From positions 1-64,000 of the forward strand of contig JBOFGV010000019.1 in the NCBI GenBank assembly GCA_051649305.1: a stretch of 64,000 nucleotides of DNA, written 5' to 3'. Of the stretch, positions 26,387 through 34,213 are shown piece after piece. Made by a program: the position numbers and the translations under genes. The notes beneath the pieces were generated by a model, which saw nothing but the letters and a program-made list of their open reading frames with translations, did not search any database and was not told the DNA's origin. Positions within the stretch are counted from its first letter, which is position 1; the number at the start of each line of letters is the position of its first letter. The stretch comes from JADCCX01 sp051649305. GTDB lineage: Bacteria > Pseudomonadota > Alphaproteobacteria > Rhizobiales > Beijerinckiaceae.

Positions 26387-27958
26387 TTATGCACGCAGAA
26401 AACGGAAGGAGGCTAACAACTGCCTCCTCCCCTCAGGCAACACTGCCAGAAGGATTGCACAGCATATGCCCATTGATAGCCCGGCATGCAGGAGGACTGC
26501 AACGACGTTGCCGCTCGCAGGTAACAGCTGCGCAGCACCATAAAACAGGACAGCACTGGCTCCCACCGGGATTACAACACCGCGCAGGAGCCATTGAGAA
26601 AACTCACCCCTGAGCAATGTGCGATGCATCAGCGGCACCATGATCAGGCAGTAGGCAAGATTCACAGCGAGCCAGAAGACAACGCCTGCCTCCATGCCAT
26701 AGCGTGTCAACGCCACTGGCAGGAACAGAAATGCCAAAGCAATGGCAGCAAGGTTGATCCAGTAGATCAACTCCAACCGCCCAGCGGCCATGATCAGCAT
26801 GACAGGAGTGGTGATCGCACCGTTGACAATCCAAGCTGAGAGCACCAGCGGCAAAAGACGTTTGATATCAGGGGCCAGAGGAGAATTGGCTCCCAGCCAA
26901 AGGTCAATCAGCAGTGGCCCAAGCCACAACAACACGCCAGCGTTGAGTATCGAGACCAGCACAACAATCTGCGTCCAGCGATGGTAGGACTCTCTCAGAA
27001 CAGTTTCATTCTTTTCTGCAAGCAACTGGGCAAAATGCGGATACATCGCGGTTGCAAACGGACCTGATGCCAGTGTCATGGCCTGCATCGCGATGCTGAG
27101 TGCCAGACCGTAGGCCGCAAAGGCAACAGGCTGTGAAACCGCAGCCACCATGAACTTGTCTATCTGGCTGACTGCCGCGCCACTCAGTGCCATGACCAGC
27201 GAGCCGGTGCCAAACCGTCTGATCTCGTGCATGACATCAAAATCTGACGTGCTTTCATGCGAAACAACCGGCATGGTTTTGCCAAGCACCCAGCGCGTTG
27301 ATCCAGCGAGCACGAGAAACGCAAGGGCTTGCCAGACAAACAGAACGACCACGCTGCGCTCGATGATGAACAGCACCGCGGCGCCACCGCCGTAGTAAAC
27401 CGGTGTCCAGATCACCCGGATCACGGACAAAATCTTCTGCCTTTGCAGACCCATCAATCCAGCGGCATAGAGCGTTCCGATGAACTGCGACGCCAGCGCT
27501 CCTCCCATTAAGACAAGGGCCAGCCACATTGTCTTTTCATCCAGACCATCGGTTTTGGCCCAGTGGCGCGTAAAGCTGTATCCCAGGAGAGGCACACACA
27601 TGGCGATGAGAAGCGCAATGATCAGTGACCAGCGCTCAAGTGTCCTGATCATGATCCAAAGATCAGATGCGCGCTCTGGCTGTCCATTGTGCATGCCGAA
27701 AGCACGGCTGACGGTGCTGTTGGTGATGTGATCAAGGAAGGCAAAAGCGGCCATCAAAGTCGCGCTCAGCACAACAAGACCGTAGGACGCTGGCCCCAGA
27801 ATGTAGATATAAACCGGCACGAACAGAAACTGGAAGCCAACCTGAATCAAGCGCGATGCGCCATTCCACAGCACATTGTGCGTACGGGAAACATCGGCAG
27901 GGCTTTGCCATGTCAGACCGGAAGCGCCATTGTTTTCTTGCCGTTGATGCGGTGTCAT
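26387..27958 (-). CDS. Polysaccharide flippase (Wzx/MATE-like)
   Basis: A 523-residue membrane protein with 12-14 hydrophobic segments of the polysaccharide biosynthesis/MviN-MATE superfamily. It should move lipid-linked repeat units across the inner membrane in a Wzy-type pathway, although no Wzy polymerase is identifiable in this window. The start MTPHQRQ at 27958 was chosen over an in-frame start at 28003; neither has a strong ribosome site. It appears to be the first gene of the leftward half-operon (flippase, GT2, FkbM, TylF). Confidence 0.82.
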   Translation of the reverse strand: MTPHQRQENNGASGLTWQSPADVSRTHNVLWNGASRLIQVGFQFLFVPVYIYILGPASYGLVVLSATLMAAFAFLDHITNSTVSRAFGMHNGQPERASDLWIMIRTLERWSLIIALLIAMCVPLLGYSFTRHWAKTDGLDEKTMWLALVLMGGALASQFIGTLYAAGLMGLQRQKILSVIRVIWTPVYYGGGAAVLFIIERSVVVLFVWQALAFLVLAGSTRWVLGKTMPVVSHESTSDFDVMHEIRRFGTGSLVMALSGAAVSQIDKFMVAAVSQPVAFAAYGLALSIAMQAMTLASGPFATAMYPHFAQLLAEKNETVLRESYHRWTQIVVLVSILNAGVLLWLGPLLIDLWLGANSPLAPDIKRLLPLVLSAWIVNGAITTPVMLIMAAGRLELIYWINLAAIALAFLFLPVALTRYGMEAGVVFWLAVNLAYCLIMVPLMHRTLLRGEFSQWLLRGVVIPVGASAVLFYGAAQLLPASGNVVAVLLHAGLSMGICCAILLAVLPEGRRQLLASFRFLRA

Positions 27959-28062
27959 ATCAAATCCGGAAACGTGGAAGTCCTGATAGCAGACAAAACG
28001 CATCTTTGCCCACGATCAAAAATCGCCGCCCTACAATCTCGCATCTGGCAAACTGGAGAAAA

Positions 28063-28137
28063 TGGTGCCGGTTGAGGGGATTGAACCCCCGACCTTCGGT
28101 TTACAAAACCGCTGCTCTACCGCTGAGCTAAACCGGC
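28063..28137 (-). tRNA. tRNA-Thr (anticodon UGU)
   Basis: On the minus strand the 75 bases begin GCCGGTT, with D-arm TAGCTCAGCGGTAGAGC, anticodon arm GCGGTTTTGTAAACCG (anticodon TGT), T-arm CGGGGGTTCAATCCCCT, acceptor AACCGGC, discriminator A and encoded CCA. All stems pair. It marks the right edge of the polysaccharide locus. Confidence 0.95.
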
Positions 28138-28212
28138 AACTCGATTCCACCGCTCTATGAGGCAGATGGATTTCAAAATCAATCAGCTAAAGACAATCCT
28201 TGTGCATCAATT

Positions 28213-28241
28213 TTCAGGAGCCCGACATTCTGGCTCCTGAA
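28213..28241 (-). terminator. Stem-loop downstream of the chemoreceptor gene
   Basis: TTCAGGAGCC (28213-28222) pairs perfectly with GGCTCCTGAA (28232-28241) across a nine-base loop, 18 bases after the chemoreceptor stop on the minus strand. There is no T-run on either side, so it is probably a transcript-end or stabilising hairpin rather than a classic intrinsic terminator. Confidence 0.45.
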
Positions 28242-28258
28242 TGAAGATAGAGACTGCC

Positions 28259-30223
28259 TCAAGCAGCCCGTACTTCCTTCAGGAACCAGGATACCTGTTC
28301 GTTCAGTGTTGCGGCTTCGCGTGACACCATGGCGGAGATATCGGTGACATTGGCAGCATTCTGCGTTGTTGTGGAAACAGCTTCCTCAACATGACGAATG
28401 CCCATCGCACCACGTGTGGCCCCTTCGGAAGCAGCCACCACGTTCAAGGACATGGAGTTGAGTGACGCAGACTGTTCCTCGACAGCCGCAGCAACAGAGG
28501 CCGCGATGCGTGACACCTCGCCAATGGTACTGTTCACAGAAACAATGGCTGTCATCACGCCGCTGGAGGCTGCACGCATGCCGGAGATATGCTGGGTGAT
28601 CTCGGCAGTCGCGTGTGATGTCTGTGCAGCCAACCCCTTCACTTCACTGGCAACAACAGCAAAGCCACGGCCAGCATCGCCGGCGCGCGCGGCTTCGATG
28701 GTTGCATTCAGGGCCAGCAGGTTGGTCTGGGATGCAATCGTCTCGATCAGACCGATAATTTCACCGATCTTCACTGTCTGGGTTTCAAGATCGGTCAGTG
28801 CCTGTTGCGCACGCTGTGACTCCCGCAATGCGGTTGAGGCCATCTGATCCGAGCGCATGGCCTGGGAGGCCACTTCCTGAACTGAGATAGAAAGTTGCTG
28901 GGAAGCTACCGAGGCAGCCTCGATTTCAGAAGCTGCATTGTCTGTTTCACCAGCGGCAGAAATGGCCTGCGCCTCGGCTTCTGCCGCAGTGTGGTCCAGC
29001 GCACGGGACACTTCCTGCATCTGGCTTGAGGCAGTGTGCAGTTGCTGGAATGATGTGCTGACTGCCTGCTCAAACCGCCCGATGATACCGTCAATTGACT
29101 TCACCCGCTCAATTTCGGCGCGAGAAAGACGCGACTGTTCTGTTGCAAGTTGCTCCCGCTCCAGCGCGTTCGACTTGAAGACATCGAGCGCGCTCGACAT
29201 TTCCTTGATCTCGGCAATGCCGCTGTTTGTTGCGGTGGAAACCATGTTGTCACCGCGTGCCAGTGCACGCATGGCAGAAACAATCTGATTGATAGCGCGG
29301 CTGATCTGCATGCCAAGTGTCATGGCGAGAATGAAAGAAATCAGGATGACAGCACCCAGTGTCATAAACAGATATGTGCTGCGGGCTTTGTGTATCACCA
29401 TACGGGATGATTTGGCCTCGGATGCTGTTGCCTCTGTGCTTGCCTGCAATTTATTCAGATCGGTCAGGAGCACAACATACTCCGCGTTCAGACGGTTAAA
29501 TACTGTCTGTGACATCTGGCTTGTATCGACCCAGTCCATAAACTGACGCCGATAGTCTTCAATTTTTGCTATCGCTCCGTCTTTGACTTCCGCTGGTGCC
29601 GAACTCGATTTCAACTGAACAATCAAATTACTTGCAAGCGTGTCATGGCGGGTGACGAATGTATTGGACAAATGGATTCTGTAATCCCGTTCAACCACTG
29701 ACAGTTCATGCACAATCTCGATCGCAGGATTATACCACGAGCCCAGTTGTGAGCTTTGCATGATGATCTCGCCTTTGACCTGTGCATTGGAATAGGAGAC
29801 GGCACCCGTAAGGCCTTCTCCAACTGCGCGACCAATACGATTGCTTACGTTGACAAAATTTTCGAACAGGCGCGAAAGTTCTTTGGAGCGAACTGCAATG
29901 TTCTGGATAGCAGCTTGCGCATCACCGCTGGTGGTTTGGCGCAAGGCGTCCACTTTGGCCGCGGCAGAATCGTAAGCGTTTCGGAAATCAATTTCCGACT
30001 TCTTCGAGCGGGAGTGGCGGAATTCATCTGCAAGCACCCTGAGGCTCATCACTTCCGCCTGAAGATCAACAAGACCGTGGGAAAGAATTTGCTGTGTGTT
30101 GTACAGTTGATCGGCCTGATTCAAGCGTTCAGCGGTGACCTTCTCGACCATAAACATGGCAATCAAGCCAAGGGCCGGTATCAGCGCAAGGGCCATAATC
30201 CGTTTTTTGAGATTCAACTGCAT
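28259..30223 (-). CDS. Methyl-accepting chemotaxis protein with helical-bundle sensor
   Basis: A 654-residue chemoreceptor. A first membrane helix (about 10-27) is followed by a periplasmic, mostly helical sensor (28-285), a second helix (about 290-312), a HAMP region with ALARGDNM, and a cytoplasmic signalling domain whose hairpin tip reads IETIASQTNLLALNATIEAA in segments, with GFAVVASEVKGLA. It clusters in chemosensory arrays and signals to CheA/CheW, none of which is encoded here. ATG at 30223 places the membrane helix right after the start; an in-frame TTG at 30298 would add 25 residues and has no ribosome site. Confidence 0.9.
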   Translation of the reverse strand: MQLNLKKRIMALALIPALGLIAMFMVEKVTAERLNQADQLYNTQQILSHGLVDLQAEVMSLRVLADEFRHSRSKKSEIDFRNAYDSAAAKVDALRQTTSGDAQAAIQNIAVRSKELSRLFENFVNVSNRIGRAVGEGLTGAVSYSNAQVKGEIIMQSSQLGSWYNPAIEIVHELSVVERDYRIHLSNTFVTRHDTLASNLIVQLKSSSAPAEVKDGAIAKIEDYRRQFMDWVDTSQMSQTVFNRLNAEYVVLLTDLNKLQASTEATASEAKSSRMVIHKARSTYLFMTLGAVILISFILAMTLGMQISRAINQIVSAMRALARGDNMVSTATNSGIAEIKEMSSALDVFKSNALEREQLATEQSRLSRAEIERVKSIDGIIGRFEQAVSTSFQQLHTASSQMQEVSRALDHTAAEAEAQAISAAGETDNAASEIEAASVASQQLSISVQEVASQAMRSDQMASTALRESQRAQQALTDLETQTVKIGEIIGLIETIASQTNLLALNATIEAARAGDAGRGFAVVASEVKGLAAQTSHATAEITQHISGMRAASSGVMTAIVSVNSTIGEVSRIAASVAAAVEEQSASLNSMSLNVVAASEGATRGAMGIRHVEEAVSTTTQNAANVTDISAMVSREAATLNEQVSWFLKEVRAA

Positions 30224-30464
30224 CCAATGCCCGGTTATTTTCTTCACTTTTGCCCCCGCAATTGATGCACGTTTCGTCAGGTCACTCTCGCTGACCAAAG
30301 GTTAGCTGGATATGGTTAACATTGGACAAATTTTATCCAGCCAAACACTTCCGATGCGCCTGACGACTATCTGAAGAAAACTGGTATTGGCAGGCATCGA
30401 AGCGTTCACAAAAATTTGCACGCAGGCCCGTTGTTTCCACTATCAATTTGAAGCAGGCGCGCTA

Positions 30465-30478
30465 GGTAACGCGTTACC
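30465..30478. promoter_or_regulatory. Perfect 14-base palindrome, candidate operator
   Basis: GGTAACGCGTTACC is an uninterrupted perfect palindrome with a central CG, ending 18 bases before the start codon of the metallo-beta-lactamase-fold gene. The form (GTAACG/CGTTAC) resembles LacI/GalR-family operators. The 273 bases between this gene and the divergent chemoreceptor contain no other gene. Confidence 0.55.
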
Positions 30479-30496
30479 CTAAACAGGAGTCCAGCC

Positions 30497-31459
30497 ATGA
30501 ATATCGATCGCCGCCAGATGATTGCAGGCTCAGCCGCAGGAACCGCACTTGCCATGACCGGAACATCTTTGCCAGCCAACGCAGCTGCCCCACTCGCCAC
30601 GACACAGGCACCAGGTTTTTACCGCTACAAGATCGGTGATCTGCAGATCACAGCCATCAATGATGGCATTGCCCAGCGCCCGCTGGATGGCTTCATTCGC
30701 AACGCTGACATTGCTGATGTGAAAAAGGCCATGGATGATGCCATGCTGCCAAACACCAACGTCACCATTCCTTTTACCACCCTCGTCGTGAACGATGGCA
30801 AGAAACTCACCTTGCTCGACACAGGCAATGGCAACTCAGGCGCGCCGACATCTGGCACATGGATGACGAACTTCCGCGCAGCAGGCTTTACGCCCGAGCA
30901 GGTTGATACGATTGTCATCAGCCACTTCCACGGCGATCACATCAACGGCATGCGCCTGAAGGAAGGCACAACCGTTTTCGCCAATGCCGAAGTCATGGTT
31001 CCAAAAGCAGAATGGGCTTTCTGGATGGATGATGCCCGCGCAGCTGCCGCACCAGATGCCATGAAGGGCGCATTCGCCAACGTTCGCCGTGTCTTTGAAC
31101 CAATGAAGAGCGCGGTGAAGCAGTATGACGCAGGCAAGGAAGTGGTTACAGGCGTGAACTCCATCGCAGCCCATGGCCACACACCCGGCCACTGTGCATT
31201 CGTCGTTGGTGGTAAGTTGCTGGCCCTGTCTGATACGACCAACACACCTGCCCTTTTTGTCAGAAACCCCGGCTGGCATGCTGTGTTCGATATGGATGGT
31301 GCAGCCGCTGAAGCCACACGCCGCAAGATGCTCGACATGGCCATCAGCGACAAACTGCAGGTTGCTTTCTATCACGCGCCCTTCCCTGCAACAGGCCATG
31401 TGGTCAAGGATGGTGCAGGTTACCGCATGCTGCCAGTGGCCTGGAGCCCAGCCGTCTGA
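30497..31459 (+). CDS. Tat-exported metallo-beta-lactamase-fold hydrolase
   Basis: A 320-residue protein. The N-terminus NIDRRQMIAG is a twin-arginine-type signal leading to a cleavage site after PANA (about residue 29). SHFHGDHINGM (about 142-152) is the H-x-H-x-D-H zinc motif, with later ligands in HGHTPGHC and LSDTT. Relatives include quorum-quenching lactonases and organophosphorus hydrolases (MPH/AHL-lactonase branch); the substrate is unknown. The ATG has an AACAGGAG ribosome site. It is monocistronic, with an upstream palindrome and a clear terminator downstream. Confidence 0.85.
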   Translation: MNIDRRQMIAGSAAGTALAMTGTSLPANAAAPLATTQAPGFYRYKIGDLQITAINDGIAQRPLDGFIRNADIADVKKAMDDAMLPNTNVTIPFTTLVVNDGKKLTLLDTGNGNSGAPTSGTWMTNFRAAGFTPEQVDTIVISHFHGDHINGMRLKEGTTVFANAEVMVPKAEWAFWMDDARAAAAPDAMKGAFANVRRVFEPMKSAVKQYDAGKEVVTGVNSIAAHGHTPGHCAFVVGGKLLALSDTTNTPALFVRNPGWHAVFDMDGAAAEATRRKMLDMAISDKLQVAFYHAPFPATGHVVKDGAGYRMLPVAWSPAV

Positions 31460-31484
31460 TATCTCAATTAAATCTGAACAAAAA

Positions 31485-31509
31485 GGGCGCGTTTATCGCG
31501 CCCTTTTTT
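31485..31509 (+). terminator. Rho-independent terminator
   Basis: GGGCGCG (31485-31491), a five-base loop and CGCGCCC (31497-31503) are followed by six T residues. It ends the metallo-beta-lactamase-fold transcript 26 bases after its stop. Confidence 0.9.
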
Positions 31510-31588
31510 GTGCCTCTTTCGCAGATTGCGCCGATAATGCTAAACACTCTCAGGTGCGCACTCCCGCATCGCATCAGCCAGGTTATCC

Positions 31589-32362
31589 GTGAAGACAAGC
31601 AGCATCAGAATTGCCATCGTTTCCAGCGGCTCCGCAGAGGCGGATGAAGCGGCTGAACTGCTGACTGAAAAATACGGCGATGTGCCGCTGGGCGACGCGG
31701 ACGTTGTCGTGGCACTTGGCGGCGATGGCCTGATGCTGCAGACCATGCACCAGCTGATGGGCAGCGGGAAACCGATCTACGGCATGAACCGCGGGTCAGT
31801 CGGTTTTCTGATGAATGATTTTCGAAAGAAGGAACTGCAAAAGCGCATCGCCGCAGCTGAACGCAGCATTGTTCACCCGCTGCTTATGCAGGCCACTGAT
31901 ATCGACGGAAAGATCCACAAGGCCCGCGCTATCAACGAGGTGCATCTGCTGCGCCAGTCCTATCAGGCAGCAAAACTGAGGATATCTGTGGATGAGAAAA
32001 TCCGGCTGGATGAGTTGATTGCCGATGGTGTTCTGCTGGCCACTCCTGCCGGATCAACCGCCTACAATCTCTCGGCAAACGGGCCGATTTTACCTCTGAA
32101 CAGCCCGCTTCTGGCGCTTACACCCATTTCGCCCTTCCGTCCAAGACGCTGGCATGGTGCCCTCCTGCCGGATCAGGCTACAGTCACTATCGAGGTGCTT
32201 GAGCCGCAAAAGCGTCCCGTTGCTGCTGTTGCCGATCACTTTGAAATCAAGGCCGTCAGCCATGTCCACATCGCCCTTGATCGCTCGGTTGATATCGTCA
32301 TCCTGCACGATCCGGGACACAGCCTTGATGAGCGGATACTGAGGGAACAGTTCGGCATGTAA
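31589..32362 (+). CDS. nadK: NAD kinase
   Basis: A 257-residue ATP-NAD kinase, making NADP from NAD in the cytoplasm. VALGGDGLMLQ (about 42-52) is the GGDG motif, NRGSVGFLMN the next conserved strand, NEVHLL (about 117-122) and ATPAGSTAYNLSANGP (about 151-166) the substrate site. The length matches alphaproteobacterial NAD kinases. The GTG start leads straight into the first strand (SIRIAIVSSGS). No partner genes; a 181-base gap follows before the response regulator. Confidence 0.92.
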   Translation: MKTSSIRIAIVSSGSAEADEAAELLTEKYGDVPLGDADVVVALGGDGLMLQTMHQLMGSGKPIYGMNRGSVGFLMNDFRKKELQKRIAAAERSIVHPLLMQATDIDGKIHKARAINEVHLLRQSYQAAKLRISVDEKIRLDELIADGVLLATPAGSTAYNLSANGPILPLNSPLLALTPISPFRPRRWHGALLPDQATVTIEVLEPQKRPVAAVADHFEIKAVSHVHIALDRSVDIVILHDPGHSLDERILREQFGM

Positions 32363-32372
32363 AGGATACGCA

Positions 32373-32438
32373 ATGCAGGCAATGGACGTCCTGCTGGAAC
32401 ATGAAAAACTGAAAGAATTGCGCGTTATCGAGTGCTGA
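32373..32438 (+). CDS. Possible 21-residue ORF after nadK
   Basis: An ATG 10 bases after the nadK stop, preceded by AAAGGATACGCA, opens a 21-codon frame rich in Glu, Leu and Lys that ends TGC-TGA. It could be a small coupled gene or a chance frame; no family is recognised. The remaining bases up to 32543 show nothing further. Confidence 0.15.
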   Translation: MQAMDVLLEHEKLKELRVIEC

Positions 32439-32543
32439 AGGCAGGAAAAAGCGCCCGATCAGCACGCATTGAAACCGCCCGTTAAGCATCATCACGCATA
32501 AAGCCATGAGTGTCCGGCAGTCGCTCGGATGGAGTTGCGTATC

Positions 32544-33089
32544 ATGTTCAGCGTCGAGTGCAGCCGCCTTCGCTTCCTCATTGTGGATGACAACAACCAC
32601 ATGCGCCGCATTGTCCGTGCACTGCTACACGGATTTGGTGTTCGTGAAGCTTATGAAGCGGAAGACGGTGCTGCAGGCCTTGAGGCCTTCACTAGCTACT
32701 CGCCCGATATCGTGATTACCGACTGGGCCATGCCGATCTTCGATGGGCTTGAGCTCACGCGCATGATCCGCCAGCCAGAGACAAGCCCCAACCCTTACGT
32801 GCCCATCATCATGGTCACGGGCCATGCCGAGCGCCGTCGTATTACTGAAGCGCGCGATGCAGGTGTTACGGAATTTTTGGTGAAACCGATTTCTGCCAAA
32901 GCGCTGTATCAGCGCATCGTCAGCGTGGTGATGGTGCCAAGGCCCTTCATCAAGACATCCACCTACTTCGGCCCCTGCCGTCGCAGAACACCAAACCCCA
33001 ATTTTGGCGGCATTGACCGGCGCGGCAAAGGCGTTTCCGAGCGCATTGATCCTGTTCGCATTGGCGACGGTATGCGGCACGATCGCTGA
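32544..33089 (+). CDS. Single-domain response regulator (receiver)
   Basis: A 181-residue protein with a CheY-like receiver at about 8-130: FLIVDDNNHMRR (acidic pair), VITDWAMPIFDG (phospho-acceptor Asp near residue 60), MVTGH (Thr switch) and LVKPISA (conserved Lys). The last 50 residues are basic and proline/arginine rich with no known output domain. It is followed after 27 bases by an HPt-domain protein, so the two probably belong to one phosphorelay. The start ATG at 32544 (MFSVECS) or 32529 is undecided. Confidence 0.88.
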   Translation: MFSVECSRLRFLIVDDNNHMRRIVRALLHGFGVREAYEAEDGAAGLEAFTSYSPDIVITDWAMPIFDGLELTRMIRQPETSPNPYVPIIMVTGHAERRRITEARDAGVTEFLVKPISAKALYQRIVSVVMVPRPFIKTSTYFGPCRRRTPNPNFGGIDRRGKGVSERIDPVRIGDGMRHDR

Positions 33090-33116
33090 CAACAATCAAA
33101 AAAACAGGCGACAAAA

Positions 33117-33671
33117 ATGACCAAAAAAATCGCGCCATCTGTGAAAATCGAACGTGGCCTCGACCATGTTGTGATCCATCCGCAGAACACGCTGAAAGCA
33201 AGGGCCGTGGTGATGAGCGACGGGCCCCATGTGCTGGATGAGACAGCGATCAAGCGGGCGGAACTGGCCCTTCAAGGGCTTTCCTCCAACTTCAATGGCT
33301 GGATGGAAGATGCCTGCAGGCAACTGACGAATGCTCATCAGGCCACGAAAGCGGCAACGCCGGAGAAAGGCTCGGCAGCGCAGTTTCACCGCGCTGCCCA
33401 TGACATCCGCGGGCATGCGACCACACTGGGTTTTCCGCTGGCAACACGCGTCGCCGCAAGCCTCTGCCTGCTGCTTGAGAACACGCCGGATGCCATCGCC
33501 GGTTCAGCCGCGATGTCCACCCTTGTTAACCAGCATGTTGATGCGATCCGCGCCATCACACGCGATGGGATTGCCAAGTCAACCAGCAAAACAGGCGAAA
33601 TGCTGGCCACTGAGCTGGAAGCCATTACGGAGCGGTTGGTTTCTGGCTTCAATGGCCAGACAGTACATTAA
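33117..33671 (+). CDS. HPt-domain phosphotransfer protein
   Basis: A 184-residue, mostly helical protein. FHRAAHDIRGHATTLGF (about 98-114) matches the HPt motif A-H-x-L-[KR]-G with phospho-accepting His near residue 103, in the H-D-I-R-G form often seen in alphaproteobacteria. It should shuttle phosphate between a sensor kinase encoded elsewhere and a receiver such as the one just upstream. The first 45 residues form an extended leader. No histidine kinase gene is in the window. Confidence 0.75.
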   Translation: MTKKIAPSVKIERGLDHVVIHPQNTLKARAVVMSDGPHVLDETAIKRAELALQGLSSNFNGWMEDACRQLTNAHQATKAATPEKGSAAQFHRAAHDIRGHATTLGFPLATRVAASLCLLLENTPDAIAGSAAMSTLVNQHVDAIRAITRDGIAKSTSKTGEMLATELEAITERLVSGFNGQTVH

Positions 33672-33749
33672 AGCATTTTTCGCCAAGTTTGCAGTGCACC
33701 AACAGCAACGATCTTTCAAAACCGGCCATTAAATCTTTGCAGCTAGACT

Positions 33750-34211
33750 ATGTCTGCAAAGAATGGTGCTGATATGCATGCGTTACCGGCAAGATCGACG
33801 TTCGGCCTGAAACAAGGCGGGCTACAAGCAGCCGCACCGGAAGCTACCGGCAGCGGCATCAAGCGCTCTCATATCATTGCGCTTTCTGCTGCAGGCATCA
33901 TCATTGTAGCGGCAGGCACAAGCATGATGCGCACTCCTCCCAAGCAGATCGCCAGTCAGCCAACGACCCAGGGTGATGTCCAGAACATCTCTTCCGCACA
34001 AGAGAACACCGGCACCAATCGCTCACTTGTCATTGTGCCGATCCCATTAGGTGGGTCCGCCGCACCTGCAGCGGCAAAAGCGCCGTTGGCAGCACCGCCT
34101 GTCGCACCGCCCGCTTCCCCTCCAACCTCAAACACTGTGCAGCGTGGCGGTTTTGGCTCCACAGCGCAGGCCAAGGCACCAGATGGCACATCATCCAAGG
34201 TTGCAAGCTGA
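33750..34211 (+). CDS. Single-pass membrane protein with Pro/Ala-rich tail, unknown function
   Basis: A 153-residue protein not recognised. A cytoplasmic N-terminus of about 38 residues is followed by one hydrophobic helix (IIALSAAGIIIVAAGTSMM, about 42-60) and a low-complexity periplasmic part rich in Ala, Pro, Ser and Thr (about 100-130). The layout resembles the membrane-linker part of TonB- or TolA-like proteins, but no C-terminal functional domain is present. It is 78 bases after the HPt gene and nearly touches the convergent peptidase gene. Confidence 0.6.
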   Translation: MSAKNGADMHALPARSTFGLKQGGLQAAAPEATGSGIKRSHIIALSAAGIIIVAAGTSMMRTPPKQIASQPTTQGDVQNISSAQENTGTNRSLVIVPIPLGGSAAPAAAKAPLAAPPVAPPASPPTSNTVQRGGFGSTAQAKAPDGTSSKVAS

Positions 34212-34213
34212 CA

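Noticed and set aside
28004..28062. Extension of the flippase to an upstream in-frame start at 28003
   Set aside because: No ribosome site, and the added 15 residues do not resemble the family's N-terminus; the ATG at 27958 was kept, though not proven.
17002..28137. Integrated mobile island using the tRNA genes as attachment sites
   Set aside because: No integrase, transposase or direct repeat of either tRNA 3' end was found; the tRNA genes may simply flank a variable locus.
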